Made by a program: the position numbers and the translations under genes. Positions 45,256-54,113 of a DNA stretch of 64,000 nt are shown one piece after another (positions within the stretch are counted from its first letter, which is position 1; every line of letters begins with the position of its first letter). Under the pieces are notes generated by a model, which saw only the letters and a list, made by a program, of their open reading frames with translations, was not told the DNA's origin and made no database searches. The DNA comes from Chryseobacterium indologenes (GTDB taxonomy: Bacteria; Bacteroidota; Bacteroidia; Flavobacteriales; Weeksellaceae): the NCBI GenBank assembly GCA_001013295.1, contig LAZY01000033.1, forward strand, positions 1-64,000, given 5' to 3'.

Positions 45256-45276
45256 AAAGAAAATATTCCACAAAAA

Positions 45277-45312
45277 ATAAACCTTACAGATTCTGAAGCC
45301 TGTAAGGTTTAT
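45277..45312 (-). terminator. Terminator of the HMA-TonB receptor gene
   Basis: Perfect 13-base arms (45277-45289 and 45300-45312), a 10-base loop, and a minus-strand T run from the A tract at 45272-45277. It lies 87 bases after the receptor stop. Confidence 0.7.
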
Positions 45313-45398
45313 GTATTCATATTTTCTTTATCAGTAACCCAATTAAGGATTTCAGCTGGTTGTCAGTGCTCCTAGCTTCACTCTTCCAGCTTCCCTCT

Positions 45399-48110
45399 TT
45401 AAAATGTCACATCCAGTCCCACATAGAAATTGGCTTTCATGATCGGAGCATAAACCATTCCGCCATCAAAATAATTTCCAAAAGGATTCCTGAAATCAAC
45501 AATTGCATTTTTCTGATAATAAGAAGTAAGATTTTCACCTCCTACGTAAGCTCTGATCTTTTTGTTGAAATTTCTTGAAACCTGTGCATTCAATACAGCA
45601 TATGAATTGGAGTACGTTGGTAACTGAAATTCCGTTGGATTACTGGATGTATCAGGAAGTCTCTGCTTTCCAACCCAGTTTAAAGTGATGTCGAAGCTCC
45701 AGAATCCACCATTATTGTTCTTATTGGTAGAATAGGCCAGGTTCACAAACCCTCTGTGCTTAGCCATAAAAGGAACTTCTCTTCTTCCTCCGATATAATC
45801 GGCCTGTACATCGTAATATTTATAGGCCATTCTTACCTCAAAGTTTTTGAAAGGCATAAAATCCCACTGGGTCTGGAAAGAGTTGGCAAATGATTTTCCA
45901 TCCAGATTATAGAATGTCAGCTGCTGAGGAGATCGGTCTAAATCTACCAGAACCTGATCCTGGAAATCTGTTCTGAAGAAGTCGGCAACAATGCTTGATT
46001 TTCTTCCGAATAGTTTGAATTCCTGTTGTAAGCTAGCCCCATAGTTCCAAGCAATTTCAGGCTTTAATCCATAAATATTTCCATTGTTGGGAATAATATT
46101 AATGGCTCTGTTTGAGGCAAAATACTGCTGGCTTTCAGCAAATACATTTGCTGTTCTGAAACCTCTTCCGGCAGAAAGTCTTAAGATCGTCTGCGGGGTG
46201 AAATCATATTTAAAATTAACCCTTGGCGTAAATTGAGTTCCTGCCAGATTATGGAAATCTACTCTCGTTCCTGCTACCAACGTATATTTTAAACCGGTTA
46301 AGGTATATTCGGCAAAAATTCCGGGAACGATTTCATTTCTTCTGAAGTCATCCGTTAAATACGTTTCTTTATAACCGTCATATAAAAAGCTTGCTCCTGC
46401 TTTATACTTATGGTTGGTATTTCCGATGATGCTCTCAAAAATTAAGTTGGAATAATAGGTATGCTGTTGTCCCGCATAATTTCTCAACCCGAAGAAACTA
46501 TCCTGCTGGTGATACACATATTGGTTCATCCAACCGATACTTTGGTAAGGTTTTCCTTTAAAAACATAACCGGTCTTATTCCACACCTGGAATCTTGAAA
46601 TATCAATTCCTACCCCATAGGCAGGCTGTTTGTCCTGAGACAGTTTTTTATCAAAACCAATTTGTCCTGCTGTTCTCTCATCTCTGATAAAATTAATTCC
46701 GAAGTGAGATCCGAATCCGGATTTTTCCAGATCATTATAATTCAGTAAGTAGGCTGCATTGATCTGAGTTCCTTTCGGCCTGTCAAGGAAACCGTCATGA
46801 TTCATATCGGTATTCCCGAAAGTTCCGTTTCCGTGAAGAAGGAAAGTCTGGGACCATTTATCGTTGATAGGAGAAACATTGGTAATATTAATTTCGGCCC
46901 TTCCGTTGAAATCAGAAAAAAGATTCAGGGAAGTTTCCGGAGTTTTTGCATTTTTCAAAAGCTCGGTATTGATCTGGCCGGTAATACTTTCATACCCATT
47001 GGTTACCGTACTTCCACCCTTAGTCAGTTGGATACTTTCAATCCATCTTCCGGGAATAAAATTCAGTCCATATGCTGAAGCCAGCCCTCTGATTTCAGGA
47101 AGCTGTTCCTTCGTCAGACTCGTATATTTCTGATCCAGGCCAAGCATTTTCAGCTGTTTTGTTCCTGTAACGGCATTGCTGAAAGAAACGTCAACAGTTG
47201 CGTTGGTTTCAAAACTTTCAGACAGATTACAGCAGGCTGCTTTTAATAGTTCTTTTTTATCAATATTAAACACAAGCCCGGTTTCTTTTTTACTTAAAGC
47301 TGTTGCCGCTTTAGAACCTGTTACAACTACGCCTTCAATATTTTTTTCGTGTGTAGTGTGGGCGTCGTCAGAAGCAGAGGTAGAGGTCTGATGTTCTTTA
47401 TGATCATCTTGCTTTGTTTCTTCTTCATAATGAACCTTTGGATTAGGTTCTCCGAAAGTAAAATCCCTGTCATATAAGCAGCATCCCGGAAGACCGTTGT
47501 AAACTGCATCGGAAGCTTTGTACTTTTCATTATCATGCCCCGCATCAGCAATAGCCTTTAAAATTTTATCAGATGAAGTTTTCGATGCATCGAAATGTAA
47601 AGCAACCGTCTGTTTTTCTGCATTCCATTCTGCCGTATCGGCACCTGCTCCTTTTGCCGCTTTTTCAATTCTGGCTTTACATGAAGCACAGTTTCCTCTT
47701 ACATAGAATTCGTTTTCTTTTTTAGGGAAAACCTTAGCATCCATATGATGTTCATGATGGGTTTCTGCCTGTGAAGGCTGAAGATCCCTGTCGTAGTGAC
47801 AACATCCGGGAAGTCCTTCATAAGTGGTATCAGAAGCTTTGAATTTTTCATTGTCATGCCCAGCTTCCGCTACTTTTTTCAGAATATCATCCGAAGAGAC
47901 CTTGTCCGTTTCTATAGTGAGGGTTTGTAAATCAATAGAGTAAACAGCCGTTTTTGCCCCTGCTTTTTTGGCGGCACTTTCAATTCTGGTTTTGCACATT
48001 TCGCAGTTCCCTTTTACTTTGAACTGGTTTTTTGAAAGATTCTGAGCGGCTATAAATTGTGTAAATAAGAATAATGTACCAAGTATCAACCTGGAAATAT
48101 ATAATTTCAT
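45399..48110 (-). CDS. TonB-dependent receptor with two N-terminal HMA-like metal domains
   Basis: 903-aa outer-membrane receptor. After the signal peptide (cleavage near IAAQ23) come two tandem modules, residues about 30-110 and 135-217, each with a heavy-metal-associated domain start (GNCEMCK, Cys36/39; GNCASCK, Cys141/144), a GHDNEK loop and an LPGCC-YDRD tail (Cys103/104 and 210/211). A His-rich linker (HHEHHM, about 118-123) and another (about 235-255) join them. The plug has AACCNLSESF and PGRWIESIQLTKG, then a beta-barrel with terminal Phe. It probably imports or senses copper or another soft metal. It follows the Cys-rich and lipoprotein genes. Confidence 0.9.
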   Translation of the reverse strand: MKLYISRLILGTLFLFTQFIAAQNLSKNQFKVKGNCEMCKTRIESAAKKAGAKTAVYSIDLQTLTIETDKVSSDDILKKVAEAGHDNEKFKASDTTYEGLPGCCHYDRDLQPSQAETHHEHHMDAKVFPKKENEFYVRGNCASCKARIEKAAKGAGADTAEWNAEKQTVALHFDASKTSSDKILKAIADAGHDNEKYKASDAVYNGLPGCCLYDRDFTFGEPNPKVHYEEETKQDDHKEHQTSTSASDDAHTTHEKNIEGVVVTGSKAATALSKKETGLVFNIDKKELLKAACCNLSESFETNATVDVSFSNAVTGTKQLKMLGLDQKYTSLTKEQLPEIRGLASAYGLNFIPGRWIESIQLTKGGSTVTNGYESITGQINTELLKNAKTPETSLNLFSDFNGRAEINITNVSPINDKWSQTFLLHGNGTFGNTDMNHDGFLDRPKGTQINAAYLLNYNDLEKSGFGSHFGINFIRDERTAGQIGFDKKLSQDKQPAYGVGIDISRFQVWNKTGYVFKGKPYQSIGWMNQYVYHQQDSFFGLRNYAGQQHTYYSNLIFESIIGNTNHKYKAGASFLYDGYKETYLTDDFRRNEIVPGIFAEYTLTGLKYTLVAGTRVDFHNLAGTQFTPRVNFKYDFTPQTILRLSAGRGFRTANVFAESQQYFASNRAINIIPNNGNIYGLKPEIAWNYGASLQQEFKLFGRKSSIVADFFRTDFQDQVLVDLDRSPQQLTFYNLDGKSFANSFQTQWDFMPFKNFEVRMAYKYYDVQADYIGGRREVPFMAKHRGFVNLAYSTNKNNNGGFWSFDITLNWVGKQRLPDTSSNPTEFQLPTYSNSYAVLNAQVSRNFNKKIRAYVGGENLTSYYQKNAIVDFRNPFGNYFDGGMVYAPIMKANFYVGLDVTF

Positions 48111-48178
48111 TTCGTTTAAAAATTTAGATTAATTAAATAACGGTTCACTACAAGTGTAATGAACTTACCATGTTTTAA

Positions 48179-48541
48179 TTAACCTATCTTAGGCGGTTGC
48201 CAGATCTCCTTTAAACGGTCTGAAAGATGTGGATCTGAGTATTGAAACTGAGCATTCTTATTCGCTTTGTAATAAGAGAGTTCCAGACGCAGATTTTTTG
48301 AAAATGGGGTTTCTATAAAAGTGTAGCAGGCAATACATGATGAGCAGCAGTCATCACTGCATGATTTTGTTTTGTCATGTTTGCCGTCTTTTTTCGAAGA
48401 ATGATTTTTGCAGCAGTCGCTTTTTTTTGAAGCTTCTGATTTACAGCATGTTTCCTGCATTCCTTGCGCATAGAAATTATCCTTGGGAATCAAAAAGACG
48501 CCCAGGCAAAATACTATAGCAAGAAGGTGAAACAGCTTCAT
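48179..48541 (-). CDS. Small Cys-rich exported protein, 120 aa
   Basis: The family is not recognised with certainty. I start at MKLFHLLAIVFCLGVFL, which makes a good signal peptide ending FYAQ and leaves a 19-base gap from the gene before; an earlier start would overlap that gene. The mature part begins with a Cys/Lys-rich segment having three CC pairs (ETCCKSE, SDCCKN, DDCCSSC) and SCIACY, suited to bind copper, zinc or similar ions. The tail is free of Cys (QFQYSDPHLSDRLKEIW). It is 68 bases upstream of the HMA-TonB receptor and is likely part of one metal operon. Confidence 0.75.
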   Translation of the reverse strand: MKLFHLLAIVFCLGVFLIPKDNFYAQGMQETCCKSEASKKSDCCKNHSSKKDGKHDKTKSCSDDCCSSCIACYTFIETPFSKNLRLELSYYKANKNAQFQYSDPHLSDRLKEIWQPPKIG

Positions 48542-48560
48542 ATCTGCAAAAATAAGAAAT

Positions 48561-49211
48561 TTATGGCAAAGGATCACCAACTTTTACAGAACAGCTGTGC
48601 CATGGCTCTCCATGCGCAGGGTTTATTTTCGGTTTTTCTCCCATTGCAAGATTCTGTGATGCAGGGGCAGGGGTAGGAGGTGGAGTTACCTGTACCGTAT
48701 TCTGAGCAGGCTGTTGAGCAGGTACCGGCTTACTGTTTAAAGGTTGTCCTACCGGAATGTCACATCGGTGTCCCGGCTGCCCGTGTGGAGGGTTCATGCC
48801 CGGAGCTGTTTTAACCTGTTTTCCGTTATTGTCAATGGTGATTTTCCCCGGAGATACTGCATTCGGATCAATCTGAACGACATTGTTGTTACCGACATTG
48901 ATGTTTTGGGTTGCCGGAGCAGCAGCTGGCTGACCATTTAGCGGTTGTCCTACAGGAATATCACATCGGTGACCCGGCTGTCCGTGAGGAGGGTTCATCC
49001 CTGGAGCTGTGGCCATAGGAGCCGGGCTGGGAGAGGATTGAACGCCAGCCTGATCCATCAGTGTGGTTTTGGAAGTAGCGCTGGTAAGAGCCACATTAGG
49101 TTGTGCAGTTCCTGCTTCTTCTTTCAGATAAGTGGCTTTTTCATCCTTTTTGCAGGATGTCGCTAAAATTGATACGGCAATAAAACCTATAAATGTATTC
49201 TTCATGTTCAT
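48561..49211 (-). CDS. Lipoprotein with three His/Cys motifs, 216 aa
   Basis: The family is not recognised, but the structure is clear. A lipobox ends at Cys20 (SILATSC). Two near-identical 24-residue blocks, residues 69-92 and 136-159, have the core PPHGQPGHRCDIPVGQPLN. The C-terminus (193-216) is a divergent third copy, INPAHGEPWHSC-type. Linkers are Pro/Ala/Gln-rich and probably unstructured. The constant His-x(4)-His-x-Cys pattern suggests metal binding. The first gene of the Cys-rich/HMA-receptor set; a terminator hairpin at 49223-49260 separates it from the response-regulator gene. Confidence 0.75.
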   Translation of the reverse strand: MNMKNTFIGFIAVSILATSCKKDEKATYLKEEAGTAQPNVALTSATSKTTLMDQAGVQSSPSPAPMATAPGMNPPHGQPGHRCDIPVGQPLNGQPAAAPATQNINVGNNNVVQIDPNAVSPGKITIDNNGKQVKTAPGMNPPHGQPGHRCDIPVGQPLNSKPVPAQQPAQNTVQVTPPPTPAPASQNLAMGEKPKINPAHGEPWHSCSVKVGDPLP

Positions 49212-49222
49212 GGGTATAAAAC

Positions 49223-49260
49223 AAAATTAGCAAAACATTTTTAATTGTTTTGCTAATTTT
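49223..49260 (-). terminator. Terminator of the response regulator gene
   Basis: Perfect 14-base arms (49223-49236 and 49247-49260), 10-base loop, T-rich on the minus strand. It sits between the regulator stop and the lipoprotein start. Confidence 0.75.
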
Positions 49261-49283
49261 ATATTTATAATAAGATTTTTGCC

Positions 49284-49970
49284 TTAATTTTTTACTAAAA
49301 GCCTGAATCCTTCTCCGTGAACGTTGATAATTTCCAATCCTTCGTCATCTTTTAATAATTTACGAAGCTTGGCAATATAAACGTCCATACTTCTTGCGGT
49401 AAAGTAATTCTCTTTTTTCCAGATCTTTCTTAGTGCAAGGTCTCTTGGCATAAAATCGTTTCTGTGGATGCAAAGAAGTTTTAATAATTCATTTTCTTTT
49501 GGAGAAAGTTTGTATTCTTTGTCACCTACTTTCAGTTGTCTCAGCATAGAATCGAAGAAGATGTTGCTGATCTTGAACTGCTCCTGTTCTTCGTTTTCCA
49601 GTGTAGAGCTTCTCTGAAGAATCGCTTTGATCTTATATAAAAGAAGTTCGGTATCAAAAGGCTTGGTGATATAATCATCAGCTCCCAGTTGGTATCCTTT
49701 CAGAATATCTTCCCTCATATTTCTTGCGGTAAGGAAAATGATCGGTGTGTTTTTATCAATTTTCTTTACGTCTTCAGCCAATGAAAACCCGTCTTTTTTA
49801 GGCATCATTACGTCAAATATGCAGATGTCGAATTCATTTTCTGTAAATTCTTTTAAACCCTGCTCTCCATCAGTGGCAAGAGTCACTTCAAAATTATTGA
49901 TCGTCAAATAATCTTTAAGCACCGCTCCGAAACTCTGATCGTCCTCTACTAATAATATTCTGTTGCTCAT
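49284..49970 (-). CDS. OmpR-type response regulator
   Basis: 228 aa. N-terminal receiver (RILLVEDDQSFG; phosphoacceptor Asp53 in IFDVMMP; FLTARN; ADDYITKPFD) and C-terminal winged helix (FKISNIFFDSML, YKLSPKENELLKLL, YFTARSMDVYIAKLRKLL, HGEGFRLL). It acts as a DNA-binding output for the histidine kinase encoded 136 bases upstream on the same strand. It resembles the RprY-type regulators of Bacteroidota. Its target genes are not evident, and I would not tie it to the metal genes from position alone. Confidence 0.93.
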   Translation of the reverse strand: MSNRILLVEDDQSFGAVLKDYLTINNFEVTLATDGEQGLKEFTENEFDICIFDVMMPKKDGFSLAEDVKKIDKNTPIIFLTARNMREDILKGYQLGADDYITKPFDTELLLYKIKAILQRSSTLENEEQEQFKISNIFFDSMLRQLKVGDKEYKLSPKENELLKLLCIHRNDFMPRDLALRKIWKKENYFTARSMDVYIAKLRKLLKDDEGLEIINVHGEGFRLLVKN

Positions 49971-50106
49971 AATTTTACTAATTAATAATTAACAATTAAG
50001 AATGAACTTTCTCACTCTATCTTCTATATTTTGATATTTGGTTTTACTTCTATAATTAATAAATGATCGTTGATGTGAAATCTTTTTTTTCTCGGTGATC
50101 ACTCAT

Positions 50107-51651
50107 TTATCCCATCGGCAGCTTGATCGTAAACGTACTTCCTTTTCCTTTATGAGAATCTACGATGATCTGTCCTTTGTGGAGTTCTACAATCTTTTTT
50201 ACATACGAAAGACCTAGTCCCTGCCCTTTTACGTTGTGAATATTTCCGGTTTCTTCCCTGAAGAATTTTTCGAAAATTTTGGTTTTATTCTGAGTCTCCA
50301 TTCCCATTCCCTTGTCGGAGATCTCAATCACATACCAATGGCCTTCATTTCTTGTTTCCACATGAATTTCCGGCGCTTCGGGAGAATATTTGTTGGCATT
50401 ATCCAGTAAGTTGACCAGCATATTCGAAATGTGGAATTCGTCTATTTTAAAATTATAGTGGGTGGCATTGAACTGCTGGGTAAGTGTTCCGTTTCGCTGT
50501 TGAACGATCAGGTTGAAAGACTCAGTTGTTTTCTTGATCAATTCTCTTACATTGGCTTCTTTTAAGAACAGTTCAACCTCATTTCTTTCAAGTTTCGACA
50601 TGTTCAGAACATTCTCCACCTGTTTTTTCATCCTTAGATTCTCCTGTTTGATCAGTTCAGAATAATATTTTACTTTATCAGGATTGGTTGCAATCTTATC
50701 ATTGGCTAAGGAATCCGTTGCCACTGAAATGGTTGCCAAAGGAGTCTTGAATTCATGAGACATATTGTTAATGAAGTCTGTTTTCACTTCTGCAAGTTTC
50801 TTTTGCCTCATCATATAATTGATGGAAATAATATAAATCCCCAGAATGGTAAGCAGGGAAAGGAATGTTCCTAAAAGCATCGGCCAGTTATTCATGGCCA
50901 GGGAATATTCTTTCTTAGGGAAAACCAGAGCAAGACTGTATAGTGTATTCTTTTTATCGGTAAAAAGAGGGTAGCTGTAGGTATTGTTGTCCTTTTTCTC
51001 TTTATAGGCCTTATTGGCAATGCTTGTAAGTTTGCTGTTTTTATCAACCACTCCATAGCCGAACTTGGCGGTTATGCCTCTTATTTTGAGCTCTTTGGCA
51101 ATGACGGAATCAAGGGTTTTAGGATCTACTCTCTGTGTGATAGGAAGGTTGTTTCCATAGATCTTTACAAACTCCTTCATAGAGTAGTCACCGGTTTCAA
51201 TATCCTGATTAATATCGGTCGTCAGAAGTTCACGGTTGGTGGTATCCCGTTTTACTTTATAGGCTGCTTCGTCTGTATATAGAGTGGTCAGCTTTATAGA
51301 GTCTCCTTTTTTAGAAATTGGGAGTTGTGTTTTTTCGATAATGTTTTTAGAATAAATGATCTGTCTTTGGCTGCCGGAGTCTTCCACCTGCTGAATAGTG
51401 GTGAGCGAAGGCTGTTTGCTGTTTGCGATAATATTCTTTCTGAAATCCTTGTAGTCCTGATTCAGGTATTTGTCAACCTCAATTTCTTCAATACTTTTTG
51501 AAGTACTTTCCAAAACCGCATACACTTTATTTGAAAAATCCTGTTCCAGTACTCCGTAATAGCCTTTCAACCAATAAAATTGGAGCGTCACGAAGACAAT
51601 CAGTGAGATCGTCATAAACACTGAAATTATTGGGATGAATTTGTTATTCAT
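50107..51651 (-). CDS. Sensor histidine kinase
   Basis: 514 aa. Helix one is about residues 5-27; a periplasmic sensor domain of about 220 residues follows; helix two is about 258-282. The cytoplasmic part has HisKA with INNMSHEFKTPLATISVA (His299), then HATPase_c with NLLDNANKYSPEAPE, ISDKGMGME, FEKFFREETG and GQGLGLSYVKKIV. There is no HAMP or PAS domain that I can see. It pairs with the regulator gene downstream. Signal unknown. Confidence 0.93.
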   Translation of the reverse strand: MNNKFIPIISVFMTISLIVFVTLQFYWLKGYYGVLEQDFSNKVYAVLESTSKSIEEIEVDKYLNQDYKDFRKNIIANSKQPSLTTIQQVEDSGSQRQIIYSKNIIEKTQLPISKKGDSIKLTTLYTDEAAYKVKRDTTNRELLTTDINQDIETGDYSMKEFVKIYGNNLPITQRVDPKTLDSVIAKELKIRGITAKFGYGVVDKNSKLTSIANKAYKEKKDNNTYSYPLFTDKKNTLYSLALVFPKKEYSLAMNNWPMLLGTFLSLLTILGIYIISINYMMRQKKLAEVKTDFINNMSHEFKTPLATISVATDSLANDKIATNPDKVKYYSELIKQENLRMKKQVENVLNMSKLERNEVELFLKEANVRELIKKTTESFNLIVQQRNGTLTQQFNATHYNFKIDEFHISNMLVNLLDNANKYSPEAPEIHVETRNEGHWYVIEISDKGMGMETQNKTKIFEKFFREETGNIHNVKGQGLGLSYVKKIVELHKGQIIVDSHKGKGSTFTIKLPMG

Positions 51652-51851
51652 TATTTAATTATATATGTTTTGGAAAAATGAATGTTAAAATTAATTGTTT
51701 TAAGACTACATAAACAAAAAACGAGCCAAAAAATTGTTTTTTTTTTCTTAAAAGAGTGTTTTTTAACAATTATTTATGAATTATTGTTTACTTGTCATAT
51801 GGAAAGTCCGATCAATAAATAAAGACTTAACTTTATTAAAAATAATTATTT

Positions 51852-52352
51852 ATGGAATCTAATATCATTTTCAACAAAGATTTTGACTCAAACAGCGCTT
51901 ATGTCATGAAAATTTATGATGCTGATGTTTCAACAGTATGGAACTATTTTACTCAGGCTGGATTATTGGATCAGTGGTGGGGCCCGAAACCCTGGAGATG
52001 TGAAACGCTGAAACAGGATTTTAAAGAAGATGGAGTCTGGCTATATACCATGATTGGGCCTAATGGTGAAAAAGCAGGATATTCCCGTGCCAAGTATGGT
52101 GAAATCATGGAGCACAGAAGTTTTGACTGGATGAGTGCATTCTGTGATGAGAACGGAAATGTAGATGAAGGGGCTCCGCAATCCAAATGGCTGTTTGGTT
52201 TTACCGGTGTGGAAGAAGGGATAAAAGTAACCATTAATATCCACTATCAGTCTCAGGAAATCATGCAAAAAATGATGGATATGGGATTTGAATGCGGTTT
52301 TACAATGGGGCTTAATCAGCTTGAAGAGATTCTCGCCAACCTGAAAGGGTAA
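51852..52352 (+). CDS. SRPBCC (AHSA1-like) domain protein
   Basis: Cytoplasmic 166-aa protein with the START/SRPBCC helix-grip fold typical of AHSA1 proteins: VSTVWNYFTQAGLLDQWWG, GEKAGYSRAKYGEI, a middle beta sheet, and a long C-terminal helix (KMMDMGFECGFTMGLNQL). Such proteins bind hydrophobic ligands in a deep pocket; the ligand here is unknown. It is divergent from the histidine kinase across about 200 bp and stands alone, with a strong bidirectional terminator after it. Confidence 0.85.
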   Translation: MESNIIFNKDFDSNSAYVMKIYDADVSTVWNYFTQAGLLDQWWGPKPWRCETLKQDFKEDGVWLYTMIGPNGEKAGYSRAKYGEIMEHRSFDWMSAFCDENGNVDEGAPQSKWLFGFTGVEEGIKVTINIHYQSQEIMQKMMDMGFECGFTMGLNQLEEILANLKG

Positions 52353-52391
52353 TGATTTGAAAATAAAAAGATAATGAGGTTAATGATGCAT

Positions 52392-52430
52392 AAACCCCGG
52401 GATTTTTCGTAGAAAAATCCCGGGGTTTAT
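52392..52430. terminator. Bidirectional terminator between convergent genes
   Basis: Perfect 18-base arms (52392-52409 and 52413-52430), a 3-base loop and flanking T/A tracts, between the SRPBCC stop and the 52444 gene stop. Confidence 0.9.
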
Positions 52431-52443
52431 TTTTCAGATCTTG

Positions 52444-53271
52444 TTATAATTTTTCAATACTGATAAAAGTTCCGTCGGTAGGAACTATTTTGTAGGTATC
52501 TGCTACTGTCAAAATGGAAACTCCTGCTGAGATCTGAACTTTGAGTTTATCGCCTTTGTCAAACATAGAAAGGAATTCCATGGTTCCAACCCTGTTGGCT
52601 CCGGCAGTGATAAGGATCGCTTCATTCAAAGGAATGTCATTTCTTGCCAATACATTGCCATTTTTTAATGCTCTGAAAGATAAGGTAGGCGGGCTTACAT
52701 GGATCCCGGAAGTTTTTACTTTTAAGCTGACCAATACCCTGTAAAAGCCTGATTCTTTAAATGTAAAATTGTTGAAGTTGCTATTCACAGCACCTTGAGG
52801 ATCAAGAATACCCAGTTTGTCTCCATCCTGAATACTGTCATAGGCTCCGAAAGCAACATCTTTTTCTCCACACCCGATCAGTACACATGTTACGGTTGGA
52901 AATTCTGCTTCAGGTGTAGCCGGATTCATGCTGACACGGGTGGTTCTTCCTCCGCTTTCATAAAAAGTAGGCTTCCATTTTTCACCATCGTAGACCACCA
53001 CTCGCTTGATGTCTTTTCTGTATAAAATCATCCCCTGCATACTGGGGTCATCATTGAAATGATCAGCCTGGCTGGCGTCATACAGAGGAAGTTCAGATTC
53101 ATTATTCACCAGAGGAATCATCATTCCTCTGGATTTGGCCGCATTGTCTTCTTTATTCACAACACTGAATATGGAATTGGGACTTGGGTTGGTATCACTG
53201 TTGACGATTACCTGAGAAAAAGCCATTGTAGCAGAAACTAAAAGTGCTGTGATGTATATTTTCTTTATCAT
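52444..53271 (-). CDS. Secreted C1q/TNF-like beta-sandwich protein (third of trio)
   Basis: 275 aa; the last gene of a three-gene run. Signal peptide ends AFSQ. Residues 22-110 follow the flavobacterial pattern of a 'GMMIPLVNN...PLYD...GMILYRKDIKRVVVYDGEKW' stretch, then a short Ser/Gly linker and a CVLIGCGEKD motif. The C-terminal 140 residues alternate strands in a C1q/TNF-like way (FTFKESGFYRVLVSLKVK, SFRALKNGNVLAR). The start ATG follows the upstream gene's TGA after one base. Probably a surface adhesin or matrix protein, but no T9SS domain is visible; function inferred only from fold pattern. Confidence 0.75.
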   Translation of the reverse strand: MIKKIYITALLVSATMAFSQVIVNSDTNPSPNSIFSVVNKEDNAAKSRGMMIPLVNNESELPLYDASQADHFNDDPSMQGMILYRKDIKRVVVYDGEKWKPTFYESGGRTTRVSMNPATPEAEFPTVTCVLIGCGEKDVAFGAYDSIQDGDKLGILDPQGAVNSNFNNFTFKESGFYRVLVSLKVKTSGIHVSPPTLSFRALKNGNVLARNDIPLNEAILITAGANRVGTMEFLSMFDKGDKLKVQISAGVSILTVADTYKIVPTDGTFISIEKL

Positions 53272-53272
53272 A

Positions 53273-54112
53273 TCAGTTTAGTTTTTCTATATATAAAAAA
53301 GTGTCCTTATCATTCATTTTAAAATTTACGCCGGCTCCTACATTCAGCCCCGTGTCTGCCTGTATTCCTCCTCTTAAACGGATCTGATCCCCGGCATGCA
53401 GGTATTTGGTGGTAGAAAAGCTGTTGACGGAATTAGCACTTCCGGCAGTGACAAGCAATCCGGACAATAGAAAACTGTTTTCATGAATTTTTTGCCATCC
53501 GTCTCCTGAAGCCTGTGTATAAAGAGCCTGCAGGGAAATAATAGTGGCGGCATTTCCCACAGAAAGACCTCCGGCACTGCTTGTTTTTACTGAAGGATTG
53601 ATCCTGTAAAATCCGTCAGAAGGAATGGTGATTTCTCCGTTAGCATTAACGGTAACTCCTAAATTATTGACGATATTTCTGTCTATATCATTTAAAACAT
53701 TGAACTGAAGGGTAGGACGTCCTGTAATTCCCAGAACATTGGCCACAGCCTGATCGGCAGTGTTAGAGCCCAGGATAGCCAGGTTTTTGTAGTTTTTTAT
53801 ACTTTTTTCTGTTGCTGCAATCCATTTGTAGCCGTCATATTTCACAACATCTTTGATCTCTTTGCTGTAAAATAACAATCCGTTGTCTTCCGGTTTATTT
53901 TCATAGAGATCAGGGTGGGCTGCATTGTAATTGGGAAGTTCTGTATGGTTTTCCACAACGGGAAGCATGATTCCTTTGGTATTGTGCTCTACCTGCAAAA
54001 CAGCTCTCGGATGTACTGTTTCAGGATTATTGCCCATTTTTACCTGAGCAGATCCCAGGCTGCCTATGGCTGTTAAAATAAAGAGCTTGAGGGTAATTGT
54101 TTTTCTAATCAT
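53273..54112 (-). CDS. Secreted C1q/TNF-like beta-sandwich protein (second of trio)
   Basis: About 279 aa, exported (signal ends LGSAQ). Same architecture as its neighbours: N-terminal GIMLPVVENHTELPNYN and GLLFYSKEIKDVVKYDGYKW stretch, then a C-terminal C1q-like half with ITIPSDGFYRINPSVKTSS and TKYLHAGDQIRLRGGI. It lacks the CVLIGCG-type motif of the other two. A GTG three codons earlier is possible; I prefer the ATG at 54112, which sits one base after the preceding TAA, mirroring the TGA-T-ATG junction downstream. Confidence 0.75.
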   Translation of the reverse strand: MIRKTITLKLFILTAIGSLGSAQVKMGNNPETVHPRAVLQVEHNTKGIMLPVVENHTELPNYNAAHPDLYENKPEDNGLLFYSKEIKDVVKYDGYKWIAATEKSIKNYKNLAILGSNTADQAVANVLGITGRPTLQFNVLNDIDRNIVNNLGVTVNANGEITIPSDGFYRINPSVKTSSAGGLSVGNAATIISLQALYTQASGDGWQKIHENSFLLSGLLVTAGSANSVNSFSTTKYLHAGDQIRLRGGIQADTGLNVGAGVNFKMNDKDTFLYIEKLN

Positions 54113-54113
54113 C

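Larger units (their letters stand above)
44602..45398. other. Repeat-rich 0.8-kb intergenic region without a supported gene
   Basis: Contains four separate inverted-repeat structures: a hairpin at 44702-44749, element C at 44880-45026, element B at 45088-45255 and a terminator hairpin at 45277-45312. The small reading frames inside look like chance translations of these repeats. Confidence 0.6.

Noticed and set aside
49284..51651. The two-component system as a dedicated copper sensor for the neighbouring metal genes
   Set aside because: A terminator separates it from the lipoprotein gene, and its sensor domain shows no Cys/His/Met-rich metal site.
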